Assembly: GCA_950022655.1 (NCBI GenBank)
Contig: OX465584.1
Location: 6,705,694 to 6,769,693, forward strand
Source of the DNA: Alentia gelatinosa
Lineage: Eukaryota > Annelida > Polychaeta > Phyllodocida > Polynoidae
DNA: 64,000 bases
Direction of reading: 5' to 3'
Part shown: positions 46,851-57,749 of the stretch, one piece after another
Numbering within the stretch: the first letter of the stretch is position 1
Layout of the letters: every line of letters starts with the position of its first letter
Position numbers and translations under genes: made by a program
Notes under the pieces: model-generated
The model's input: the letters and a program-made list of their open reading frames with translations, nothing else
Databases searched by the model: none
What the model was told of the DNA's origin: nothing

Positions 46851-47362
46851 TGGGAAAAGTCACAACTTTAGCCTTGCTCACATATTTATATAAAGTGTTC
46901 CATATGGAAAATATCATGTTTTGGGTTTAATCATTATGTCATCCTGCTTTGCGATTGGTGTAGAGAGTCAAGGGAACCATGGTAAAATATTGAAAGGCAG
47001 TTGAATTTTGTAAGAACAAAGAGCCAGAATACAGGTTTGTCCCCCGACCACCTAGTGACTGCTTCGTGAACTAACAATGGCCCTGTCCCCTATATTTTAG
47101 TGCTCCACCAGCTTAACGCCTCAAGATCTCTTGCTGACATATCACGGCATACCACGATCTATCACGGCAAGAATGCAGCACAGGTGCTTAACCAGGCTGA
47201 TGCATCGCGGCAAATATGCACACGATTACTCAGAACCCAGAAAGATTTAGCAAGACAACTGAATCGTGACTAATGTTGCCATATCTTGTGTGTTGGTGGA
47301 ACCAGCACTTTAGCAGAACACCACCTTTGAAATGCCACACTCTCCACGTGGATGTTTGGTTT

Positions 47363-47657
47363 TAAAGAAGAAACCAACAAGTTTTGGTCAAAGTTGTCGT
47401 TCTCCACGAGTTTGATGCGGAGTGATATGAACAAGGCGACAGCCAAGTGAATATCATGTAGCATTCAAACGAGTTGGAGAACGGCTTCTTTGACCAAAAC
47501 GAGTTGCTTTCTGTATTTATCTTACCCCTGTATACATTAAAAGAATGGATGACACACAGGATATAGACCATGGAGAACGGACCGCAATAATCGTAGGGGC
47601 ATGGAGAACGAGTTCCCAATGTTAAGCCTATGAGCATTTATTCCAGGGGTGAGATAA
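47363..47657 (+). mobile_element. Two-module foldback element, family A (A4)
   Basis: AAAGAAGAAACC start, hairpin (TTTTGGTCAAAG and inverse) with apex GGCGACAGCC (47435-47444), then module 2 ending GGGGTGAGATAA. Confidence 0.8.
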
Positions 47658-47829
47658 TATCATATCTTACCCCAGTCCTATTCTGGGCACCATGCTATTG
47701 ATATACATGTGTATTACAAATTATCAGGTCAAAAGAAGGGGCTCTAATATGACATCGATGGTTGTTAGTTGGGAAATACACTGTATGATTTTGTTCCCAC
47801 CGATTAACTCCCTTAATCGTAAGCTAGTC

Positions 47830-48117
47830 TAAGGCCTGGCGTCCACCTACTACGATATAAATTTAGACCTACCGATATGGCATTGATACAAAAAGCAAAT
47901 ATCGGAGACATTTCGGGAAGGTGCAAAATCATAGACATATGTCTGGACATGCCAATCCAACATGCATTGTATGGGGGTCTTTTTGGATCCTAATCGCAGT
48001 AACGTGGACAGCTGCCCAGATATTAGGTGACCTTCCAACGCGATTTTGATTTTTTATCGGGAGGTGCATCGTAGACCATATCAGAGCCATATCGTAGTAG
48101 GTGGACGCCAGGCCTTA
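47830..48117. mobile_element. MITE, family I, full-length
   Basis: Inverted ends TAAGGCCTGGCGTCCACC and the inverse GGTGGACGCCAGGCCTTA are exact; inner CTACTACGAT / ATCGTAGTAG continues the pairing. Confidence 0.85.
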
Positions 48118-48321
48118 AAATGTCCCAGACGAATTTGCGCAGGGTGTCGACCAACACAGCGGGATTTATGGATGGGGGAAGTGGTAATTAGTGGGAGTTA
48201 ATCGTAAGAAAATTCTGTTAACACTGGACGACTGAGTAACGATATTCTCTGAGACCACCAATAAGGGAACAATAAAGGTCTCCAGGAGCCAGGTCTGCCG
48301 GTGTGGACAGAAATTACCAAT

Positions 48322-48694
48322 CTGTCCACCCTCTTCGTCGCCTCGCCTCCTCGTGGTGCAGACCAGATATGCTTGCATGCAAGCATAACTAAAGCGACCG
48401 GGATGGGTGGGGAGTTAGCTCAGTGGTAAAGAGCACGGGACTTTGTTGATTCGGGTCCCACTGCAGCCACTTATCTCCTTCACCCCCCCAGCAGTGGTAG
48501 ATTTACTGCTATATCAAAGGCCAATCCTTCTCATACCATGTTTATGTGGTGTGGGAAGTAAAAGAACTCTCACCTCGGTAAATGTGTAGGGGTGGGATTT
48601 CTATCTACATTCATCTCATAGATTCGATCAAACCCAAAGTAAGTCTAATAGAACATATTGGACGTTAAACTACCAAAACAAACAAACAAAACCC
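48322..48694 (+). mobile_element. tRNA-derived SINE with 5' leader
   Basis: Leader CCTCGCCTCCTCGTGGTGCA and palindrome TATGCTTGCATGCAAGCATA, then GTTAGCTCAGTGG (A box), a shortened head with GATTCGGGTCCC as a degenerate B box, the SINE body, and GGACGTTAAACTACC plus an ACAAACAAAC tail. Leader shared with 23551-23926 and absent from 17783-18094. Confidence 0.85.
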
Positions 48695-48769
48695 AGGAGC
48701 CAAATCGGTGAGCGGGGCTGAGTCTGTGTGTGGCATGGCCATTTCTCCTCACCCTAATCATGGACCAAC

Positions 48770-49385
48770 ATCAGCAGGCACCACGGGAGGTATTTCTTAA
48801 ACTCCGTTGTCGCTGACAACGGGAAGGAACATATTCCTTAATTTGTCGGTCCCGATTTCGGAACATTGGACTGCAATTTATCGACGACAATTTATCGGAT
48901 ACATGGCCAGGAGGGGTATTTTCAAATCTTAGGTTAAGTTCTGGAGGGGGGTGCCACACTGACCAACTCAATTTCTAGGCCTCGCCTGAGCTTACGATCG
49001 TTCTTTTGTCGCCGAGAAAGGAACATTCATGTTCCGAGATCAGTGTCCTATGGCCTTTAAGCACCATGCCCATCTATCGATTTCGGAACATATATATGTA
49101 CCTTTGTCGGTGACAAACGGATGGTAATTTGTCTCAGCCAAACCATCCTAACGGAGTCGGCCATAGTTGGTAGATGTAGTTTAGCTAGGCAAGGGTGAGC
49201 CACCGATTAATGAACTACCTCTTTCAGTCTTTTTGTCGCCGACAAGTTGTAGCACATTTTCTATGCGCTGCCACAAGTCTTTCCTCATTTAAAGCCCAAT
49301 ACATATGAAGTTCACCGACTCCGATACAATTTGGGAACTAATCGTTCAATCCTGAATCGGTAGAATGTGTATTGGGCTTATGGTT
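48770..49385. mobile_element. Foldback-rich repeat, family P
   Basis: Several TTTGTCG.CGACAA palindromes (48800, 49010, 49113, 49240), GGAACAT words and a right end CACCGACTCCGATACAATTT ... GTATTGGGCTTA, matching 22965-23425 in rearranged order. Confidence 0.5.
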
Positions 49386-49697
49386 TGCATATTGTGACCA
49401 TGGCTGCGATCCTTGAAACCATACATCCTTGAAACATTCCCTCAAACCTGGAGCGGGGGCGTTGTGATCTGGTAATAATTGGCCAAACTTACGAAGCTAC
49501 GTAACGTACTGAGGCTGCAGCGACATCAAAGTGATATCAACAGCGACCGACGGTGGAGATGGTACGCAGAGTGGGGTCAGTGGGTACATCTGTCCTCGGT
49601 ACAGCGGCTGATCACTAGTCAACACGTGTTTTACAAATATAGACAATAAAGATGATATGACACGGCCATAAAGAACCAGAGGTTGACGCGTAGTGAA

Positions 49698-49918
49698 GCT
49701 GGAGACACACCAAGCGAGTCAAGGCGGCGATCTCTGGAATCGCCAATACAAAATAGCATATATCTGAGATTTTTTTTTCATAGTATTATCTCCCACTGAT
49801 AATTTAGCGTATCAGATGTAATAGTCAAGGGAAATATGAAATAATAGCTCACATACATGTCATTTTGTGTTTGCGATTCCAGAAATCGCTGCCTTTCTCG
49901 CTTGGTGTGTCTCCGGCT
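49698..49918. mobile_element. MITE, family F
   Basis: Inverted ends GCTGGAGACACACCAAGCGA and TCGCTTGGTGTGTCTCCGGC, and subterminal GCGATCTCTGGAATCGCCAA / inverse. It interrupts another repeat (GTTGACGCGTAGT before, AATGTACGAGCG after). Confidence 0.85.
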
Positions 49919-50010
49919 TAATGTACGAGCGTTAGCGAACGTATTTGATTACTCGCCAACAGGTGGTTTACATACATAGACAATAAACGATGGGTTTTTT
50001 TTGTGGGCAG

Positions 50011-50181
50011 CTAAATATCCAATGGGGGGTTATGTCACAAGGGATAACCCATTAGTCTATGTAAAGGGTGAGATAAATTCAGAAACCTATTAAGGTTTAG
50101 GGTCAAAGCTCGATCCCATCTCGTTTTAATTCATGCGGCTTCGCCTTGTGAATTAATACGCGATTCAAAGTTGATGGGATA
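50011..50181 (-). mobile_element. Family A (A1), 5'-truncated
   Basis: Half of module 2 (AAATATCCAATGGGGGG to GGTGAGATAAA) and the hairpin with exact apex GGCTTCGCC at 50137-50145. Confidence 0.7.
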
Positions 50182-50373
50182 GATCCACGAGAGGTTGATG
50201 CGCAGTAATACATGGGCTCTAGCGAGTGTTTTACGACGTCAACCTCGAGTGGTTTACTGAGCCGCTTGTCCACAAAACCATCGTTTGTTGCATTTATTAT
50301 CCACCTTTTCAAATGAATTAAACTCAGTAATTGCCATATAATGCTCTTTAGCAAAAAGGGACTATTTTCCCGT

Positions 50374-50618
50374 ATGGTGCAAACAACCTGAATACATATA
50401 TACAACCAACTTGAATGTATACACACATTACCATGTTTTGGACCTGTGTGGCCGTATTCTCCTAGTAGTTGACACTACGCAATACCCCTCGCTATCGCTC
50501 AGTTTTACTAAGCGTCCACTACGCGGAGAATATGGCCATTCAGATCGAAATCATGGTAATATAATGTATTTATTCAAGATCGTTGTATATATATATGTAT
50601 TCAGGTTGGTTGCACCAT
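50374..50618. mobile_element. Foldback element
   Basis: ATGGTGCAAACAACCTGAAT and inverse ATTCAGGTTGGTTGCACCAT at the ends; a second inverted pair GGCCGTATTCTCC / GGAGAATATGGCC near the centre. Confidence 0.75.
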
Positions 50619-50674
50619 GCTGTAGATTATTTCTTTCTCGGTGTTTCTAAACGGAGAGTAGAGACATACGCCTG

Positions 50675-51010
50675 TATTACTATATAGCTGTGAGCGAACG
50701 TCTATGAAATACTATCCGCTGCTAGGGTTGTAGTATAAATAATGTTCGCGCCCGCTGTGACAGTGGGCCGTAGTGAATGGCAAAGGCTTTGTACAGTTAA
50801 TAAAACGGCGTTTTAAACGAGTAGGAGGTATATAGTAACTAGAAAACGTGGTTACTGACCCCGTACGGTGTCTGTTCTCGGTCATTTGATGAAAAAATAC
50901 GGCCCTCCCGCCTACAGCATCAGGCCGTATTTTTTCATCAATGACCTCGAATTACCACCCGTACAGGCTCAGTAAGCACGTTTTCTCATATTACCGCTCT
51001 ATATTCTGTC
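50675..51010 (+). mobile_element. Two-module foldback element, family D
   Basis: Module 1 with CTATCCGCTGCTAGGG; module 2 hairpin with perfect inner arms TTGATGAAAAAATACGGCC and inverse (50892-50943). Confidence 0.75.
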
Positions 51011-51216
51011 AACCTAAAATGATGCTACTTCAAGTTAATGAGGGTAATGTACTTGTGGTGGATCGCGCGGATAATGCACGAGCGAGTTCCTCTTAATATA
51101 AAACATAAAAGTGTGACATTATTGGATTTATTGAGGTTTGGGTACTCAGCAGCCCAGGGTAGTAGCATCGGCCATAATGTATAATGTGACACATAACTTG
51201 CAATCACAAGTGTAAT

Positions 51217-52780
51217 GCTGGAGACACACCAAGCGAGAATTGCAGCAATATCTGGAATCGCAAACACAAAATGGCAAGTATTTGAGCTATTATTCTATAT
51301 TTCATCTGATTATTGCTTCCGAGACATTGAAAAAATATCTCGTTTATATATTATTTTGTGTTGCCGATTCCAAAGATCGCTGCCGTTACTCGCTTGGTGT
51401 GTCCCCGGTATGATGCCGGGGACACACCAAGCGAGTAACGGCAGCGATCTCTGGAATCGCCAACAAAGATTTGCGTCTATGTGCCATATTACTTCATAGT
51501 AATATCTCCCACCAATAATTTAGCATTTCTGACACAATAATCATGTGAAATATGTAATAATAGCTCACACATACGCAATTTTGTGTTGGCGATTCCGGAA
51601 ATCGCCGCGTTACTCGCTTGGTGTGTCTCCGACATAAAGCTGGAGACACACCAAGCGAGTTAAGGTGGCGATCTCTGGAATCGCCAATACAAATAGCATA
51701 TATCTGAGATATTTGTTCATAGTAATATCTCCCACCGATAATATAGCGTATCGGAAGCAATAATCAAGGGAAATATGAGATAATAGCTCACATACACGCA
51801 ATTTTGTGTTGGCGATTCAAGAAATCGCTGCCTTTCTCGCTTGGTGTGTCTCCAGCATAAGCGAGGACCATAGATTCGCGCAACTTTTATTCATTGATTA
51901 AGGGGTCCCTCCCACCTACTACGATTAAGTCTACGATTAACCCTTTGGCCGTGTCGGCGACAAACTGAAAAAATCGTGGAGGTGTCGCCGACAAACTCCT
52001 CAATTAGTCAGGTTTTGTTGCCGACAAATTCGCTGCGCGCCGACGGGCTACGACGCACTACAACAAAAAACGTTAATCGCAGAGGGTCTACGAAATTCAA
52101 ACATGTTTTAATTTCGTAGGCCGTCGTAGCCCGTCGTAGGCTGTCGGAAGGTTAATCGCAGAGCGTGGCCGGTTGTTGGCCCAATCAGGCCTCCCACCTA
52201 CCATAACGGCCTACGATTAAGTCTGCGACTTAATCGTAGGCCGTCGTAGGCCGTCGTAATAGGTGGGAGGGACCCCTTAGCCAGGGACACACCAAGCGAG
52301 TCAAGGCAGCGATCTCTAGAATCGCCAACCCAAAATGGCACGTATGTGAAAGATTATTTCATAGTAATATGTCCCACTGATAATTTAGTGCATCGGAAGC
52401 AATAATCAGGTGAAATATGAAATATTAGCTCACATAGATGCCATTTTGTGTTGGCGATTCCGGGAATCGCTGCGTTTCTCGCTTGGTGTGTCTCCGGTAT
52501 TACGCTCTCATAGATGCCATTTTGTGTCGGCGATTCCGGGAATCGCTGCGTTTCTCGCTTGGTGTGTCTCCAGCTTAAAGGTCAAGGCAGCGATCGATGG
52601 AATCGCAAACACAAAATGGCATGTGTGAGAGATATTATTTGATAGTCATATCTCCCACCAATAGTGTTGTGTCTCAGAAGCAATAATCAGATGAAATATG
52701 AAAAAATAGCTCACATATAGTTCATTTTGTGTTGGCGATTACGGAAATCGCTGCAATACTCGCTGGGTGTGTCTCCGGCT
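51217..52780. mobile_element. Cluster of family F MITEs
   Basis: Copies at 51217-51409, 51415-51632, 51639-51856, 52281-52498, an isolated right end at 52504-52574 and a left-truncated copy at 52580-52780, separated by only 5 to 8 bp except where the family G element (51899-52279) intervenes. All have ACACACCAAGCGAG-type ends and CGATTCC..AATCGC subterminal hairpins. No coding frame. Confidence 0.85.
51899..52279. mobile_element. MITE, family G
   Basis: AAGGGGTCCCTCCCACCTAC ends in perfect inversion, with several GTCGCCGACAAAC words and an internal TTCAAACATGTTTTAATT. Second copy at 38591-38962. Confidence 0.85.
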
Positions 52781-53264
52781 TCAGGATAGATAGATCTACG
52801 AACAGTATACCACGTATGTAAATGAAAACCAGAGACTTGAGGCTTGTACCAATATCCCCAGCATTAGGGCCGCTTATGACAATGCCGATAACAATAACAA
52901 TGATGATTGGTGACCGTAAGGGGCCCTTTACATTAGGATGAAACCTCTCATTTCAGCCTACAAACAGGGTTAGCGTATGAGCGGCAGGGAGTATATGGAT
53001 AATGCGCCTATTATGTCCGCATATCAGTCACAATTATTTCACTATTACGCCTTTCTTTCTGAGGTAAATTCGTCCACATTATGCCAGTAATTGCTATGGT
53101 CGACAGCCATCCATCATCAAGTAATGTTTAGTTAGATGGAAATGCATGTAATCTATGTTATTGGCTGGCTGAGAAGTGCTTTCTGTACATGGTATTCAAA
53201 CGGTGATTTTTTTTACATTTTTTAGAGATACCATCCCTGGATACTTGTAAACATATTAGCTCTT

Positions 53265-53575
53265 TTAACCCTTTTAACAGGCCAGGCACCTGTGGCAAAG
53301 CAATGGCTGTAAGGCCGGGTATGGTGTTAGTATATACCACCAGGGGACGGGTCCTTTCAGGCCAATTATGATTATTTCACTGATTGATCACGTGATATAA
53401 CGCGTGATCTTTAATATTATTTTATGTGTATTTCATAATCGTAAGTGCAATGCTCTACCAGCATTCTGTGAAAATTTCATCATTATTGATCAATTATTTA
53501 CAAAGTTATTACACATAAACTATGATTTTGTAAGTCTTAAAAAATGATTCCGTAGGGCATCATCCGGCCACGCCT
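53265..53575. mobile_element. piggyBac-type MITE (family S), right end lost
   Basis: TTAACCCTTTTAACAGGCC start and a terminal block GGGCATCATCCGGCC as in 10091-10570. No right TTAA found. Confidence 0.6.
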
Positions 53576-54255
53576 AGACTTGCTCAAGTCTTTGATTATG
53601 AACATTCATTAAATGATTAAAGAAAATCGGAATACAATTCATCATAGCATGTGTTCTTCTCTGACTGGCCCATGAATCAAAGACTTGTCCACTCTGACTA
53701 GAATCTCCTGTTTATGACCCCAAGCCACTCCCTGTAACCCTATACTTCCTCCTACTCCTCCCCCTCCCCCTCCTCCAGTTCCCTGGTCGCCTGTGTTGTC
53801 ATAGTAATACATTTAGCCTACTCCTGACTGTGACCCGATTAAGATCAAAGTGAGAGGGTATCAATCTCTCATCAGATATCCTGACCAGTATCCAGACCTC
53901 TGCTTGGGGAGTGTGGCGCAAAATCGCGCCAGTCTACACGGCCGATTACGGATGAGACCAGTCCCTGTGTCACTCAGAAGGGGTGGAGGGGTAGGATTAA
54001 GGGACTGAGGCCAGTCTAGGCAATGCTTTAAGGCATAGCCCAGCGCCAATGGGTAAAATGTCATTTATCTCAGCCGATTCAAGATGACTCTTTATGGTGG
54101 TAGATACTCGAACAGACCAAAGTTCTGTAAGCTATAAATAATAAGTAACGAGGTGAGGGCAGCTATAGATCTATAGGATTGACGAGACACAAAGTGATGT
54201 ACCATATTGTTTGAAATAATCAATACTCATTTCGTTATGGGATCAAATAGGGTGT

Positions 54256-54498
54256 ATTGTCTCGCCCCTGTTATTTTTGTCCCATAGGCTTAACATTGGG
54301 AACTCGTTCTTTTCCACATTCACAGATTAATTGTTATTGTTCCAAGCCAATAGAATGAAGAAGAAACCAACAAGTTTTGGTCAAAGTCGTCATTCTCCAA
54401 ATCACTCGTGGAGATTGACGACTTTGACCAAAACTTGTTGGTTTCTTCTTCATTCTATTGGCTTGGAACAATAACAATTAATCTGTGAATGTGGAAAA
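54256..54498. mobile_element. Truncated family A element joined to a 90-bp-arm palindrome
   Basis: CTCGCCCCTGTTATTTTTG to GGGAACTCGTTC is half of an A4 module 2. It runs into arms 54310-54399 and 54409-54498, inverse to each other with a single mismatch and a 9-bp loop. The inner part of each arm (AAGAAACCAACAAGTTTTGG) is the A4 end, the outer part is sequence not seen elsewhere here. Confidence 0.9.
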
Positions 54499-54896
54499 AA
54501 CTTCTCCCATCCGGAAAATCGGGGCCTCCGATTTTCGCCGATTTCACCGATTATCCCGGAGACAAATCTGTGCATACTCAGAAAACTGGGAAACTAAATA
54601 TCTTCTTCCTGGTACTGCCAACACTAAATCACTACGCACCATGTCCTCTTACAACATAGATATACATTGAGTCTGGCCAAACACCCATTAACGAGCCGAT
54701 CTATGGACAGATGCCTAGTACAAAGCAGCCTATCAGGTATTATTACCATAGTCCGGTGTATCGGCTACGGAGTAGAGCGGACTTCCCGACGCGATATTGA
54801 TTTTGTGTCTGGAGATGCCTCATGAGGCTTATCGCAGTGTATCTAGAGCTCAGTGGACACCACGGGCCTTAGAATCATATTTACGTAGATTCACCA

Positions 54897-55152
54897 ATTA
54901 AGAAGGAAACTGCTGAGTGTTTGGTCTGTGTCCTCGTTCGCCATCGAGTTTGGAGTGCGCAGTAATATGAACGAGGCGATAGCCGAGTGAATATTCTGAA
55001 GCACTCCAAGTGAGATGGTGAACAGGGACTCAGACCAAGGGCGAATATGTTTCTGATTTTATCTTAGCATGGAAATATTCATCTCTTTATCACCTGTTGA
55101 GAACGAGTTCCTAATGTTAAGCCTATTGACGTTTATACCAGGCTAGGATAAA
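54897..55152 (+). mobile_element. Two-module foldback element, family A (A6)
   Basis: AAGAAGGAAAC start, hairpin (GTTCGCCATCGAGTTTGGAG and inverse) with apex GGCGATAGCC (54975-54984), shortened module 2 ending GGCTAGGATAAA. Confidence 0.75.
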
Positions 55153-55315
55153 TAACCCAAACCCTACGTGAATTTTCGTAAATTTATTTTAAAATCTATG
55201 TAAATTTACGTTGATTGACGTAAATCTACCAAGCGTGCTACAGATGAAACTAAACCTGACCATTTTCAAAGTCTTACTATGTGAAACTCCTCAATAAACT
55301 TCAAATACATGCACA

Positions 55316-55457
55316 TTATCTCGACCCGGTATATTTTCCCCATAGACCTAACATTGGAAACTCATACTCAACGCCCATGAAGTAATTGTAGAGAATACTG
55401 AATGGGGGATGATATCACAAATTTTAGCCAATTAGTCAGTGATAGGGGTGAGATAGC
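55316..55457 (-). mobile_element. Family A module 2 alone
   Basis: TTATCTCGACCCGG to AGGGGTGAGATA, immediately followed by the family B sequence at 55460. Confidence 0.7.
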
Positions 55458-55459
55458 GT

Positions 55460-55640
55460 ACAACCGCTTCTTTCTGAAACCAGTCTATTGTATATTTATT
55501 ATCCACCTTTTTCTGATATGTAGTGTACCGATATTAGTTCATTTAGGTACGCACTCTTTTCCAGTATGCATTATTTTTGCGTATGAGCGCTATATCCGAA
55601 CCCTGACCATACAGCATATCTGTATGCCCCGGGTATGGTG
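55460..55640 (-). mobile_element. Family B, partial
   Basis: CTGAAACCAGTCTATTGTAT then TTTATTATCCACC and ATCTGTATGCCCCGGGTATG, matching parts of 16532-16862 and 57030-57400. Confidence 0.65.
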
Positions 55641-55900
55641 ATATGGCCACCTTGTAACAGGTTGATAACGAAATAGGTATATCTAATTCTTGATGTTGTC
55701 AGCTTAAGTTACTGTCAGATTTTGGTTTAACAAGTAGGAGTCATATTTCACTGACTGTGTCCCATTGTAGCACAACCTCTACCCGATTATTATACTTCAT
55801 AACCACATGAATATCACCCCTGATATTCGATATCTTCTCTTCAAGGCGAAACTTGGAGGCATATAGCATCTAGCCATAGGACTCAGGTCTCACATGGTAA

Positions 55901-57028
55901 ACTAGGAAAAAATAGTATGTTCATCATAGATGAATGAGCGTGCAATTATAAACGAATAACAATTAAAAGATTTGAGTTAGATTGAGCCCATGGATAGTTT
56001 TCTGTAACCCACTTCCACCCAGTCAACTTGCCATTTCTGCAACTGCCCATCTAGGATCCAAACGTATCAAGCAGCAGTGGGTCTTAAAGCTGAAATATGG
56101 GAACTACTCCTAATGATAATTTTTAAAAATATAGCGCCACCCTCTCACACGGTGAGAGGGCGGCCTGTGTGTATGTAGTGTGCACCTGACCCCCGCCGCT
56201 CACCCCGTCCCCATGTCGCAGTCGGCACCCTGTGGGGTATATAGGAGCCAGCCAGCCAGGCAATGGTGGTCAGTTCAGAGTGTGGGACCCTGGAAGCTAC
56301 AGGTGGGCCATGGAAGGTAAATCTTATATAACATGACGTTTTCTCTCACCTGGCGTTTTCTCTCAAATACAGATACACAGATACAGGTACACAGATATAC
56401 ATAGATATTGATACATTGTATTAGTTACCATGTTTTCTTGCTGTGGTCATTGCTCTGCTGGTATTGCCTGTCATTGTTTTGTAATCACGCCTGTGTGTAT
56501 ACAGGTAGAGGTATGTTCACTCTCCCACCTCTCTGGTTAGAGTGGATCACCCTGCGGAGGCTCTGGCCTTATATGGTGGAGCTCAGGGTGCTGAGGACGC
56601 CCCGAGTTTGAGGCATGCCTGCTGGGTCTGTAGAGTTACACATAGTACTCATACACGACACAAGGTCGCAAAGGTCGCCAGCGTTATAAAGGCCCTGTAG
56701 GCGGCCCGTACACACAGCTCCACTCTGCTCCCTGGTGATATTTGTACATGATTGCCCCGCTATACGCATGCTCAGATTCATGCTGGGCGGGGCATTCTCT
56801 TTTGCATTCATTAACTGAGCATATTTGCTTTTTATCATCTTTAAGGTATTTCGGTCTTGAGTGATTGGTCATGCCTCTAAGACTGAGACACTGGTTCCCT
56901 GCTCTGTTCTCAATATCACAGTGAATAGCACACAGATAGTGAAGGGATAGTTTGTATGCAGTACCCTGAAAGTCTATATGGACCCTCTAACCTCTAGATG
57001 ATGTAAATAGCGCTACAAGCACGCTTTA
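55901..57028 (+). repeat. Dispersed repeat, family L, split by an insertion
   Basis: Left part 55901-56092 and right part 56843-57028 together make one L copy. The interruption (about 56093-56842) begins and ends beside TTAA. Confidence 0.8.
56093..56842 (+). promoter_or_regulatory. Inserted ~745-bp segment with TATA-Inr promoter pattern
   Basis: TATATAGG at 56238-56245 lies 34 bp upstream of an Inr-like TCAGTT (56270-56275). Downstream is GCCATGG (ATG at 56310), then a good splice donor AAG|GTAAAT (56316/56317) and, 56 bp on, an acceptor TCTCAAATACAG (ends 56372). After the presumed splice the frame stops within 10 codons, so any product is tiny or the RNA is non-coding. A second TATAAA is at 56685. 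It could be a retrotransposon promoter/solo LTR, or a small transcript unit carried by a transposon. TTAA on both sides (56081 region and 56838 region) hints at piggyBac-like insertion. Confidence 0.4.
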
Positions 57029-57029
57029 A

Positions 57030-57745
57030 TAGACAATATTGACTGGTTTCAAACGCAAGAAGTCCTATGCTCCAAGGAGTTGACGCTTAGTAATACCCGA
57101 GCGCATGCGAGGATATTGCCCAGAGGCAACTCCGATGAGCATACAACAGCTTTTCATCTGAGATCAGTCTATATTGAATGTATTATCCAACTTTTTCCTG
57201 ACAATTTGGGTACCTAATTTAGTTCATTTTAGGTATGCACTATTTTTTCGTACGCACTATTTTTCCGTATGCGTCGGGCTTTTGCAGCTCGGAGCAAACA
57301 ACATATCTATATGTTCCGGGAATGGTGATACACGCTGCCCATGTGTTTGCTATGCACACTTTGTATTAGGTAGATATATCTGTATGCTCTAGCTATGGTG
57401 ATTCACACTCCCTATGTGTTTTCTATGGACACTTTGTATTGGGTGGATATATCTGTATGTTCTGGGTATGTAGATACACACTCTCTATCTGTTTTCTATG
57501 GACACTTTGTATTAGGTAGATATATCTGTATGTTCCGGGTATGGTGATACACTGCCCATGTGTTTTCTATGGACACTATGTATTAGGTGGATATATCTGT
57601 ATGCTCCGGATATGTAGATGCACACTGCCCATGTGTTTTCTATGGACACTTTGTATTGGGTAGATATATCTGTATGTTCCGGGTATGTAGATATACACTG
57701 CCCATGTGTGTTCTATGGACACTATGTATTAGGTGGATGATAAAT
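57030..57745 (-). mobile_element. Family B element with internal expansion
   Basis: Hairpin ATTGACTGGTTTCAAACG and inverse, then TATTATCCAACTTTTTC, the tandem array at 57300-57740, and the closing TTAGGTGGATGATAAA. Confidence 0.7.
57300..57740 (+). repeat. ~72-bp tandem repeat, 6 copies
   Basis: The word GATATATCTGTATG recurs at 57373, 57446, 57519, 57590 and 57663, steps of 73, 73, 71 and 73 bp, with a last partial at 57736. The same word chain (CACTTTGTATTAGGTGGATA) is single-copy in 16532-16862. Confidence 0.9.
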
Positions 57746-57749
57746 GATA

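Noticed and set aside
51217..52780. CRISPR-like or integron-like array
   Set aside because: The repeating words are inverted ends of individual MITEs, not repeat-spacer units.
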